Positions 1 through 5,555 of a stretch of DNA of 21,901 bases are shown here, piece after piece. Within the stretch, counting starts at the first letter, position 1; each line of letters opens with the position of its first letter. A program made the position numbers and the translations under genes. The DNA is from Candidatus Woesearchaeota archaeon (GTDB taxonomy: Archaea; Nanobdellota; Nanobdellia; Woesearchaeales; ARS49): the NCBI GenBank assembly GCA_019323555.1, contig JAHWHC010000013.1:1-21901 (forward strand), in the 5' to 3' direction. Below the pieces are notes generated by a model that saw only the letters and a list, made by a program, of their open reading frames with translations, did not search any database and was not told the DNA's origin.

Positions 1-1261
1 CAGCAAGCTTTCCAGGAAGAGTGCTTACGTCAAGCAATCCTTTTCTTCTCACTAATTCTCTTGCTTTTCTTGCTGCTTCCCTTGCCCTAGCAGATTCTAA
101 ACCTTTGCCGATGATATTCTTTGCAGTAGAAGGATTTTCCTCAAAGAAAGTAGATAGATTCTCTGTTACAGCAGAATCAACAGCGCCTTTAACCTCTGAG
201 TTACCTAATTTTGTCTTTGTCTGCCCCTCAAACTGAGGATTAGGGACCTTGACAGAGATAATTGCAGTGAGTCCTTCACGGATATCATCTGCACTTAATT
301 TATCAACACCCTTTCCAAACATGCTGTGCTTCTCACCATACTTGTTGATGCATCTTGTTAAAGCAGTCTTAAAACCAGACAGATGAGTTCCACCTTCATG
401 AGTGTTGATATTATTTGCAAAACTAAAGACAGTCTCACCAAAATCAGTGGTGTACTGCAGGGCAACCTCAATCGTGTAATCCCCTTTTTTAGCCTCAAAG
501 TAGATTGGCTTGTGTAATGCTGTTTTCTTCTTGTCCAAGAACTCAACAAACTCCTTTATTCCGCCGTCGTATTTGAAGCTCTCTTCTTTTCCTGTCCTCT
601 CATCTGAAAGAACAATCTTGATTCCCTTGTTTAGAAAAGCTAATTCTCTCAGCCTTTTCTTTAGAATATCAAAATCAAATTCATTTTTTTCCATAATTGT
701 GAAGTCTGGAATGAACTTGATTGTTGTACCAGTGCCTTCAGCAGGACCAACCTCTACTAACTCTGTAACAGGTGTTCCTTTAGAGAATTCCTGGCGATAT
801 AATTTTCCATCTCTCCTGACTTCTGCAATAAGCGTTTCTGACAAAGCGTTTGTCACAGAGATACCTACTCCGTGAAGACCGCCAGAAACCTTGTAAGCAT
901 TATGATCAAATTTACCGCCTGCGTGTAATACTGTTAAAACAACTGTCAGGGCAGATTTCTTGAACTTAGGGTGCATATCAGTAGGAATTCCCCTCCCATT
1001 GTCCTGGATTGTTATGAAACCGTCTTTTCCAATAATAACATTAATTTTATCGCAGTATCCTGCCAGAGCCTCGTCTATTGCGTTATCAATGGCTTCATAA
1101 GCCATGTGATGCATTCCGCGAAGATCTGTAGAACCAATAAACATGCCAGGACGCCTTCTGACAGGCTCCATACCCTCTAGAACCTGGATTTCCTTAGCAC
1201 CATAGCTAGCGTGTTCATGAGGTTTTGGCTTTGTAGTTCCAACTTTATTTTCTTCGCTCAT
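1..1261 (-). CDS. gyrB: DNA gyrase subunit B, N-terminal part (cut by window edge)
   Basis: GyrB is the ATPase subunit of DNA gyrase, a type IIA topoisomerase that introduces negative supercoils. About 420 residues are visible on the minus strand, and the frame stays open to the left edge. The GHKL ATP site is clear: an E-A-I-D-N-A-I-D-E-A box, then D-N-G-R-G-I-P, then G-G-L-H-G-V-G. The QTKTKLGN motif of the transducer domain follows. The window ends at about the start of the TOPRIM domain (L-P-G-K-L-A), so the catalytic Mg-binding part lies outside. The ATG at 1261 gives the family-like start. An in-frame ATG at 1294 would add 11 residues and sits closer to the TATA box (1311-1319). Gyrase in archaea is generally regarded as acquired from bacteria. 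A gyrA neighbour cannot be seen. Confidence 0.97.
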   Translation of the reverse strand, partial: MSEENKVGTTKPKPHEHASYGAKEIQVLEGMEPVRRRPGMFIGSTDLRGMHHMAYEAIDNAIDEALAGYCDKINVIIGKDGFITIQDNGRGIPTDMHPKFKKSALTVVLTVLHAGGKFDHNAYKVSGGLHGVGISVTNALSETLIAEVRRDGKLYRQEFSKGTPVTELVEVGPAEGTGTTIKFIPDFTIMEKNEFDFDILKKRLRELAFLNKGIKIVLSDERTGKEESFKYDGGIKEFVEFLDKKKTALHKPIYFEAKKGDYTIEVALQYTTDFGETVFSFANNINTHEGGTHLSGFKTALTRCINKYGEKHSMFGKGVDKLSADDIREGLTAIISVKVPNPQFEGQTKTKLGNSEVKGAVDSAVTENLSTFFEENPSTAKNIIGKGLESARAREAARKARELVRRKGLLDVSTLPGKLA

Positions 1262-1310
1262 TTTAGTCGAGAAACGGTCTTCACCTCTATACATTAAGAA
1301 ATGTCTGTTC

Positions 1311-1319
1311 TTTATAAAC
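1311..1319 (-). promoter_or_regulatory. TATA box of gyrB
   Basis: Read on the minus strand this is GGTTTATAAAG, a good archaeal TATA element. A start site about 26 nt downstream would fall near 1289, giving a short leader that contains GAGGTGA before the ATG at 1261. Confidence 0.6.
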
Positions 1320-1360
1320 CTTTTGTTTGAATTCTGGGGTTACAGAGGCTCTAGTGGCCG

Positions 1361-1374
1361 AATTCTTAAGAATT
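1361..1374. repeat. Perfect 14-bp palindrome between gyrB and the next gene
   Basis: AATTCTTAAGAATT is a perfect palindrome. It lies downstream of the minus-strand gene at 1422-1745 and about 45 nt upstream of the gyrB TATA box. It could bind a regulator of gyrB or be part of the 3' end of the upstream transcript; its AT richness makes chance possible. Confidence 0.35.
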
Positions 1375-1421
1375 ACATCGAGAATAAATAATTATTTTAA
1401 ATATATAAAAATAAAAGAGAC

Positions 1422-1745
1422 TTAGTAAAAGTCCCTGATGTCTCTGGTTTTTGCTACAGGCTCTTCCGCAGTTGTAGGAACTCCGAAATGCTCTACATGG
1501 TGGTCAATCATCCTTGCAAAATCCTCTGGATCTGGCCTGTCTTGTGCAGCTTCTGTCAGAGCTTCTGCCAATGAAAAAACTGCTCCTGAGCAGTTATCTG
1601 ACATTAGCGGAGTAGATGTTCTCTGCCCATTATGCTTTAATACAAGCCTTCTAAAGCCTGTTTCATAGACGCAAGGCGTCTCTAGCACTAAGCTGACTCT
1701 TTTACCATCATCTGCAACATATGTCACTAACGCTTCTCTCCTCAT
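1422..1745 (-). CDS. Unknown 107-residue protein
   Basis: I do not recognise this protein. It begins with a strand-rich stretch (residues about 5-45) containing charged and hydrophobic alternation, then a helical segment (about 55-90) with a D-R-P-D-P-E-D-F motif and an I-D-H-H-V-E-H histidine cluster; the last 15 residues are charged. It has no signal peptide or TM segment, so it should be cytosolic. The start is supported by GTGAGGT about 10 nt upstream and by a TATA box (minus-strand ACTTTATAAA, about 1791-1800). The downstream side is U-rich on the transcript, fitting an archaeal terminator. It is divergent from the unknown cluster starting at 1889 and shares a 140-nt promoter region with it. 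Confidence 0.75.
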   Translation of the reverse strand: MRREALVTYVADDGKRVSLVLETPCVYETGFRRLVLKHNGQRTSTPLMSDNCSGAVFSLAEALTEAAQDRPDPEDFARMIDHHVEHFGVPTTAEEPVAKTRDIRDFY

Positions 1746-1802
1746 TTTTAGTTTACCTCACGAATCTTTAAATAGTGAAAATCTGCTTGATTTATAAAGT
1801 TG

Positions 1803-1816
1803 GTGGTTTTTACCAC
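1803..1816. promoter_or_regulatory. Inverted repeat in a divergent promoter region
   Basis: GTGGT-TTTT-ACCAC is a perfect 5-bp inverted repeat. It sits just upstream of the TATA box of the minus-strand gene (about 1791-1800) and about 25 nt upstream of the TATA box of the plus-strand cluster (1841-1848). That position would suit an operator controlling both, but a chance hairpin cannot be excluded. Confidence 0.35.
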
Positions 1817-1836
1817 TAAACAATGGTTAAAATAGA

Positions 1837-1850
1837 AAGATTTAAATACT
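1837..1850 (+). promoter_or_regulatory. BRE/TATA promoter of the unknown cluster
   Basis: AAAGATTTAAATACTAGAA combines a purine-rich BRE-like stretch with TTTAAATA. Nearly the same sequence recurs before the thioredoxin gene at 11180. A predicted start near 1873 is followed at once by CGAGGTGA, the ribosome binding site for the ATG at 1889. Confidence 0.65.
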
Positions 1851-1888
1851 AGAAGTGCATAATAAGGTGTATTCGAGGTGAAGACAAA

Positions 1889-2434
1889 ATGACAGAAGAC
1901 AAAGAAAAGAAAAATTTATCTTTTGCAGACAAATTACAAAAAAAGATACGAAAAAAGATTGGATTGGTAACAGCTTTGGGTGCAATTCACGCAAGCATGA
2001 CGCAAACAGGGCATGCACAGCCTGTTGAAGAACGCCAAGACCCAAAAGTTTCTGGCCTGCCTGATGCACCATATGAATTGGTAAGATTAACAGAAGCTTA
2101 CAGAACTGCAAGAGAAGCTATGCGCTGCTTTTATGCAACAGATCCAGAAGCACCAAAACCAGCTTGGGCACTTGATGTTCATGAGAGTATATGCGAATTA
2201 GAGCAGGAACTACAGACTTCTAATGCAGCAGCTGGCGGATTGCCGCCTCAGGACGTGATAGCAAAATTAAGAGCATACAGATTAGCAGTAATTGATGCAG
2301 CTGCAGAAGATGCTCAAAAAGCAAAGAATTATCGTCTTCCTGAAAAAGACGAAAACTGCGGAGTTTTCAAGGGCATGAAATTTGGTAAAACAGTTAAAGA
2401 ACACACAAAAGGTGAATACAAAAAAGGTGAGTGA
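1889..2434 (+). CDS. Unknown 181-residue protein with possible signal peptide
   Basis: Not recognised. It is the first gene of a five-gene plus-strand run. Residues 1-22 are charged with many lysines; residues about 25-37 are mildly hydrophobic and are followed by T-G-H-A-Q-P, which could be a weak signal peptide or anchor, although the charged lead is long for that. Residues about 60-135 are predicted helical (E-A-Y-R-T-A-R-E-A-M and a later A-K-L-R-A-Y-R-L-A-V helix), reminiscent of TPR-like helical repeats. The C-terminus is lysine-rich. The start is firm: GAGGTGA lies 8 nt upstream and a TATA box lies at 1841-1848. It ends 2 nt before the next ATG, so translation is probably coupled. Its function is unknown. 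Confidence 0.75.
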   Translation: MTEDKEKKNLSFADKLQKKIRKKIGLVTALGAIHASMTQTGHAQPVEERQDPKVSGLPDAPYELVRLTEAYRTAREAMRCFYATDPEAPKPAWALDVHESICELEQELQTSNAAAGGLPPQDVIAKLRAYRLAVIDAAAEDAQKAKNYRLPEKDENCGVFKGMKFGKTVKEHTKGEYKKGE

Positions 2435-2436
2435 AA

Positions 2437-2784
2437 ATGATACCAGACAGAGATGAACAAAACAAATGGTTAACAAGTGCATATCAAAAAATGCATGCTT
2501 TGGATTTCAAAGGACTTGCGAAACAAGTCAATGAAACTGTTAATCCTGTTGCAAGAAAAAGAATAAGACAAGAAAAGTTCAACAAAGCTTTTCAAGAGGC
2601 TTTTGATGAAGAACTTGGAAAACTTGTTCCAGAATTATTGGCTGAGATTGTTGATGAGCAGCCAACTTGGTTGCCGCATAAAGCGCTGCAGATGTATTTG
2701 ATTGCTGAGCAAAATATGTATAATTATTCCAGTTCAGAACCAATACCAGATTATCTAAGCCAGATTCCAAAAGCATCTGCTTAG
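2437..2784 (+). CDS. Unknown 115-residue helical protein
   Basis: Not recognised. The protein is almost entirely helical and charged, with no signal peptide or TM segment. It has a R-K-R-I-R-Q-E-K-F-N-K-A basic helix near the middle, followed by an acidic helix (F-D-E-E-L-G-K-L-V-P-E-L). I place the start at the ATG at 2437: AAGGTGAG at 2424-2431 is correctly spaced for it, and a GTG at 2431 in the same frame lies inside that binding site. The preceding gene stops at 2434. It is followed by a short T-rich gap and the next gene at 2800 on the same strand, so it is probably operonic. Confidence 0.72.
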   Translation: MIPDRDEQNKWLTSAYQKMHALDFKGLAKQVNETVNPVARKRIRQEKFNKAFQEAFDEELGKLVPELLAEIVDEQPTWLPHKALQMYLIAEQNMYNYSSSEPIPDYLSQIPKASA

Positions 2785-2799
2785 ATTTTTTCTTTTACT

Positions 2800-3435
2800 A
2801 TGAATCTTCCTGAAAAAGCAATGGAAGGAGCAAATCCTTTTATTCTAAAATATTTTCAAGACCCTAACTTATTCCCTGCACTGCCAGAGGAAATAAGGAA
2901 TTCTGAAGAAAGATTAACAGAAATTGTGCAAAACACAAGCAGATTCTCTGACTTGATCTATAAAGAAAGGAAAAAAAGATGGGCAGAGGATTTAACTGGA
3001 TTGCTTGGAGAAGAAGTTCATATTCCTGAAACAAAACATGCTGATGGGAGAACAAGACGTGCAGAATCCGGATATCGGGTAAATGTTGATTACTTAAGAT
3101 CTATTGGCATAGACCCATCAAAAGTATTGTTCTTTAGATTAACACAACCTTCTGATGATCCAAAACCAGAATACTATTGGACAAGTGATTATTTTGAGGT
3201 CTTGAGAGACTTAAGCGCAGAGATTTTTGGAGAGCAGAGAGAAAGTGCAGTAATTTTAGTGTCTGATTTAGAGACTGTCAATGAAAATGAGGGTCTGATA
3301 CAAGATATTAATGACGATCAAGGGCTGGCTGTCAGGCAGATAGGGACAGGGCCATTTGACCAAAAGAGTGCAATTGCAAGATTCAAACCAGACCAGGATT
3401 TGTATGATGAGCCAGATATCACGTTAACTTTTTAA
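2800..3435 (+). CDS. Unknown 211-residue protein
   Basis: Not recognised. The N-terminal third is helical and charged. From about residue 90 there is alternating strand and helix (Y-L-R-S-I-G-I-D-P-S-K-V-L-F-F, then S-A-V-I-L-V-S-D-L-E-T-V), which hints at an alpha/beta domain, but no catalytic motif stands out. The C-terminus is acidic. There is no signal peptide or TM segment. No clear ribosome binding site precedes the ATG, and the 15-nt gap from the previous gene is T-rich, so translation may depend on the upstream gene. It lies third in the five-gene unknown run. Confidence 0.72.
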   Translation: MNLPEKAMEGANPFILKYFQDPNLFPALPEEIRNSEERLTEIVQNTSRFSDLIYKERKKRWAEDLTGLLGEEVHIPETKHADGRTRRAESGYRVNVDYLRSIGIDPSKVLFFRLTQPSDDPKPEYYWTSDYFEVLRDLSAEIFGEQRESAVILVSDLETVNENEGLIQDINDDQGLAVRQIGTGPFDQKSAIARFKPDQDLYDEPDITLTF

Positions 3436-3437
3436 AC
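3429..3437 (+). promoter_or_regulatory. TATA-like element for a leaderless start at 3459
   Basis: TTTTTAAAC overlaps the stop region of the previous gene and is centred about 26 nt before the ATG at 3459. That ATG has no ribosome binding site, so an internal promoter producing a leaderless mRNA is likely. Confidence 0.45.
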
Positions 3438-3458
3438 AGACTGCAATTTTTCATAACC

Positions 3459-3818
3459 ATGCAACTAATATCCACCATGGGCTGGGGCCATGTAGCAATC
3501 AACAGAAAAGGGTTAAGAGACATATGGTTCATGGACAATTCTGACTTTTACATAATTTACTTAGACAACAGCAAAGAACCAGAGACCTGCAGGGTTGTGA
3601 GAATGTATAATGAGCCAGAAGGTGTTATTTCAGGAGCATATACGCTGGAAAAAGAGGATGCAGAAGCATTCATCAAAAAACTTGGAGACGGCAGAGGATT
3701 TTTTGATAGAAACATAAACTTTACAGAAGAACACAAAGATGCTGTTTTTCATTTGAATGAGGTAATGGAGAGAATTTTTCTTGCAATGGAATATTATCAA
3801 GGACAAAGGAGGAACTAA
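3459..3818 (+). CDS. Unknown 119-residue protein
   Basis: Not recognised. The first 60 residues look like a beta-rich fold with aromatic residues (G-W-G-H-V-A-I-N, I-W-F-M-D-N-S-D-F-Y-I-I-Y-L). The second half is helical (E-D-A-E-A-F-I-K-K-L and F-H-L-N-E-V-M-E-R-I-F-L). No signal peptide or TM segment is present. The start has no Shine-Dalgarno sequence but sits about 26 nt after a TATA-like element, suggesting a leaderless transcript in addition to any read-through. It is followed after 2 nt by the next gene. Confidence 0.72.
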   Translation: MQLISTMGWGHVAINRKGLRDIWFMDNSDFYIIYLDNSKEPETCRVVRMYNEPEGVISGAYTLEKEDAEAFIKKLGDGRGFFDRNINFTEEHKDAVFHLNEVMERIFLAMEYYQGQRRN

Positions 3819-3820
3819 AG

Positions 3821-4255
3821 ATGAGCAAAACACCGCAGGAACTATATGAACAAGCAAAAAATCAAACTACGCTTGCAATAGAGCTTACAAGAGCAGGAAA
3901 CCTGAATGACTTAGGACCTGCATTGAGCAGACTAGAGGCAACTTTTACAGCATTAAAAAAAGCAGATCCTGAATTAGAAGTTATAGGCAAGGCTTCAAGA
4001 GAATATGGCGAAGGACCTGTGGCTATCAGAGTGCTGTCTTATGCAAATGACACCAGGCTGCTTGCAGCACAGGCTCATCTTGTTGCAGCTGAAAAAGCCT
4101 TAAAGGCAGGAGATGCTGAAAGGGCAAGAGAAGTATACAAAATGATAGCACAAGGAACAGATTTCAGAATATATCTTGATGCACAGCGCCTTCCGCAAAA
4201 TAATCTAAATGCAAGAGCACAGGCTCTTGATAAAAAGATTGAAGAATTACAATAA
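3821..4255 (+). CDS. Unknown 144-residue helical (TPR-like) protein
   Basis: Not a family I can name. The sequence is helical throughout and has the small-residue pattern of tetratricopeptide-type repeats: A-Q-A-H-L-V-A-A-E-K-A-L-K-A-G-D-A-E-R-A-R-E fits a TPR consensus helix pair (about residues 85-110), and residues 5-50 give a similar pair. Such folds usually mediate protein contacts. AGGAGG at about 3808-3813 gives a strong ribosome binding site before the ATG at 3821, the strongest in this cluster. It is the last gene of the run; a U-rich tract follows the stop, and the minus-strand regulator gene ends only 16 nt away. Confidence 0.75.
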   Translation: MSKTPQELYEQAKNQTTLAIELTRAGNLNDLGPALSRLEATFTALKKADPELEVIGKASREYGEGPVAIRVLSYANDTRLLAAQAHLVAAEKALKAGDAERAREVYKMIAQGTDFRIYLDAQRLPQNNLNARAQALDKKIEELQ

Positions 4256-4256
4256 A

Positions 4257-4271
4257 TTTTTTATTTTCTTC
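4257..4271 (+). terminator. T-tract terminator after the unknown cluster
   Basis: TTTTTTATTTTCTTC directly follows the stop codon at 4253-4255 and has no stable hairpin, as expected for archaeal U-tract termination. It is bounded at 4272 by the stop of the convergent gene. Confidence 0.5.
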
Positions 4272-4541
4272 TTATAATCCAAATGCCTTCTCAAACTCGC
4301 GCATCTGGCGCATCTTCTCAAGAAATTGAGAACCCTTGTCAGTTATTAGCAAATAAGAGCAATTCTTGTTATTCACTTTCTTTACCATGTCTGTCTTCAA
4401 AAGATCCTCTAGATAAAGCTTAAGCTGATTATGAGACAAATTAGCCTTATACATAAGGTGTGTCTGCCTTATTCTTCCGCCTTTATTCTGGATAGAATCC
4501 AGCATATCATTTATTATGTTTGCGCGACTTCTTCTTGCCAT
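4272..4541 (-). CDS. Winged-helix DNA-binding protein
   Basis: An 89-residue single-domain winged helix-turn-helix protein, probably a transcription regulator. Residues 1-15 are basic; helices follow at about 16-30 and 33-50 (Q-T-H-L-M-Y-K-A-N-L-S-H-N-Q-L-K-L-Y-L, the recognition unit). The wing lies at about 55-70 (V-N-N-K-N-C-S-Y-L-L-I-T-D-K-G), and a C-terminal helix may dimerise. This layout matches the small archaeal wHTH family (HTH_45-like, ArnR-type). Its ATG lies inside the 3' end of the 7-TM gene, a 35-nt overlap, so the two are translationally coupled. The pairing suggests that the membrane protein senses something and this protein acts on DNA. The target is unknown; the divergent promoter region next door is a candidate. 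Confidence 0.82.
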   Translation of the reverse strand: MARRSRANIINDMLDSIQNKGGRIRQTHLMYKANLSHNQLKLYLEDLLKTDMVKKVNNKNCSYLLITDKGSQFLEKMRQMREFEKAFGL

Positions 4542-5223
4542 TGTACATTACCACGATAAATGCAATCAACAGTATCAGGAAACCTATCAACTGAGCAATC
4601 TGTGCAACGATGTAGATGTTAACGTATAACCTCACTGGCATAAACAACACCTGGCTCAAGGCCAAGACACAGAAACTTGTGAAAAGCAGTTTTGTTGATT
4701 TTCTCTTGTTTGACTTGTATATCAAATAATACCTGTAAGCAATGCCCAAGAGCATCACAAAAGCAGTCAAATGGAAAATGAAATAACTGAAATTACTGAA
4801 AATAGTTGTAATGATTATGAAGTATAGGATAAACAAGTGATTCATGGTGGATTTTCTATTCAATACCACGTACAATATGTATAATCCTAGAAGCAGGAAC
4901 AGATAATGCGCTAAATGCCCTGCAACAAACAATACCTTTTCAGTATATATTGTCTTGAAAGTTATGTCCAAAATACCAACCTGCTTGACCTTGATAATCT
5001 CATATATGACTGTGATATCTGTAATCATCTTCCAGATGAATGAAATCGCCAAAAGGATAAATGAAATCGCGAAAAACAAGTAATTCTTATTCTCCTGCTT
5101 CTTCAAAAAATAGAATCTCATGCTAAATGCTGCAATAATCAATAAAACAAGCACAGTAAAGCCGTGAATGAATATATCCTTTGACGCAAACCAGTCAGGT
5201 GCGAACATAACTTCAGTTACCAT
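4507..5223 (-). CDS. Seven-TM integral membrane protein, possible sensor
   Basis: A 238-residue protein with about seven hydrophobic helices (roughly residues 15-37, 48-66, 92-117, 127-143, 146-165, 178-197, 205-227). Short basic loops (K-K-Q-E-N-K, Y-K-S-N-K-R-K-S-T-K) set the topology. The C-terminal tail is basic (K-K-K-S-R-K-H-N-K) and probably cytoplasmic. I see no enzyme motif. Such proteins paired with a small wHTH gene recur in DPANN genomes, so a receptor for the overlapping regulator is a reasonable inference, not a proven one. The ATG at 5223 lies about 27 nt from a perfect TATA palindrome (5245-5256), which supports a leaderless start. Confidence 0.82.
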   Translation of the reverse strand: MVTEVMFAPDWFASKDIFIHGFTVLVLLIIAAFSMRFYFLKKQENKNYLFFAISFILLAISFIWKMITDITVIYEIIKVKQVGILDITFKTIYTEKVLFVAGHLAHYLFLLLGLYILYVVLNRKSTMNHLFILYFIIITTIFSNFSYFIFHLTAFVMLLGIAYRYYLIYKSNKRKSTKLLFTSFCVLALSQVLFMPVRLYVNIYIVAQIAQLIGFLILLIAFIVVMYNGKKKSRKHNK

Positions 5224-5244
5224 ATAGAGGACAAAGAAGATTTT

Positions 5245-5256
5245 GCTTTATAAAGC
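5245..5256 (-). promoter_or_regulatory. TATA box of the 7-TM/wHTH operon
   Basis: GCTTTATAAAGC is a 12-bp palindrome with a consensus TATA core. It lies about 27 nt before the ATG at 5223, so the transcript is probably leaderless. Two copies of TGATATTTT (5260-5268 and 5294-5302) lie just upstream and could be operator half-sites. Confidence 0.65.
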
Positions 5257-5326
5257 TTATGATATTTTCGCGATTTTCCCTTTTTAAACCTTGTGATATT
5301 TTAGCCGGTAATAACCCTTCACAGCG

Positions 5327-5336
5327 TATTTATAAA
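5327..5336 (+). promoter_or_regulatory. TATA box of the micro-ORF
   Basis: TATTTATAAA predicts a start site near 5358, immediately before GAGGTGA (5357-5363) and the ATG at 5370. Confidence 0.6.
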
Positions 5337-5369
5337 GGTTTTACTTTCTAATCCTTGAGGTGAACAAAA

Positions 5370-5477
5370 ATGTTTAATGACAAAACACTCAACATGCTGC
5401 CTGTAATGCACAGATATGAAGTTTCATACCTGAAAGTATTAGGCGCAAAAGAACAAAGAAGAAGGCACTGGTGCTGA
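5370..5477 (+). CDS. Micro-ORF, 35-residue unknown peptide
   Basis: A 36-codon ORF with all the signals of a real gene: TATTTATAAA at 5327-5336, GAGGTGA at 5357-5363 and an ATG at 5370 seven bases further on. The peptide starts M-F-N-D-K-T-L-N-M-L, has a short amphipathic middle (Y-E-V-S-Y-L-K-V-L-G) and ends in a basic tail with a terminal cysteine (R-R-R-H-W-C). It has no TM segment. It lies between the divergent 7-TM/wHTH operon and the GHKL-sigma operon and is encoded in the direction of the latter. It could be a small regulator or a leader ORF of that operon. No family is recognised. Confidence 0.6.
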   Translation: MFNDKTLNMLPVMHRYEVSYLKVLGAKEQRRRHWC

Positions 5478-5481
5478 ATTC

Positions 5482-5520
5482 ATACTTTTTAAAAACATAA
5501 AAGTATTTATATCAAATACT
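5482..5520 (+). promoter_or_regulatory. Triple half-site operator-like array over the GHKL-sigma promoter
   Basis: Two overlapping inverted repeats share a central arm: ATACTTTT (5482-5489) pairs with AAAAGTAT (5499-5506), and AGTATTT (5502-5508) pairs with AAATACT (5514-5520). The result is three ATACT/AGTAT half-sites. The TATA element TATTTATAT (5504-5512) lies inside the second repeat. A protein bound here would block TBP, so this is a good candidate operator. The first repeat could alternatively be a 3' hairpin of the micro-ORF. Confidence 0.5.
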
Positions 5521-5555
5521 ATTTCTGCCTCCTAAAGTGCTAGGGGGAGACATTT

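Noticed and set aside
510..875. Plus-strand ORF of 121 codons inside gyrB
   Set aside because: Antisense to the unambiguous gyrB frame; composition is that of a shadow (Ser/Phe/Leu-rich), with no start signals.
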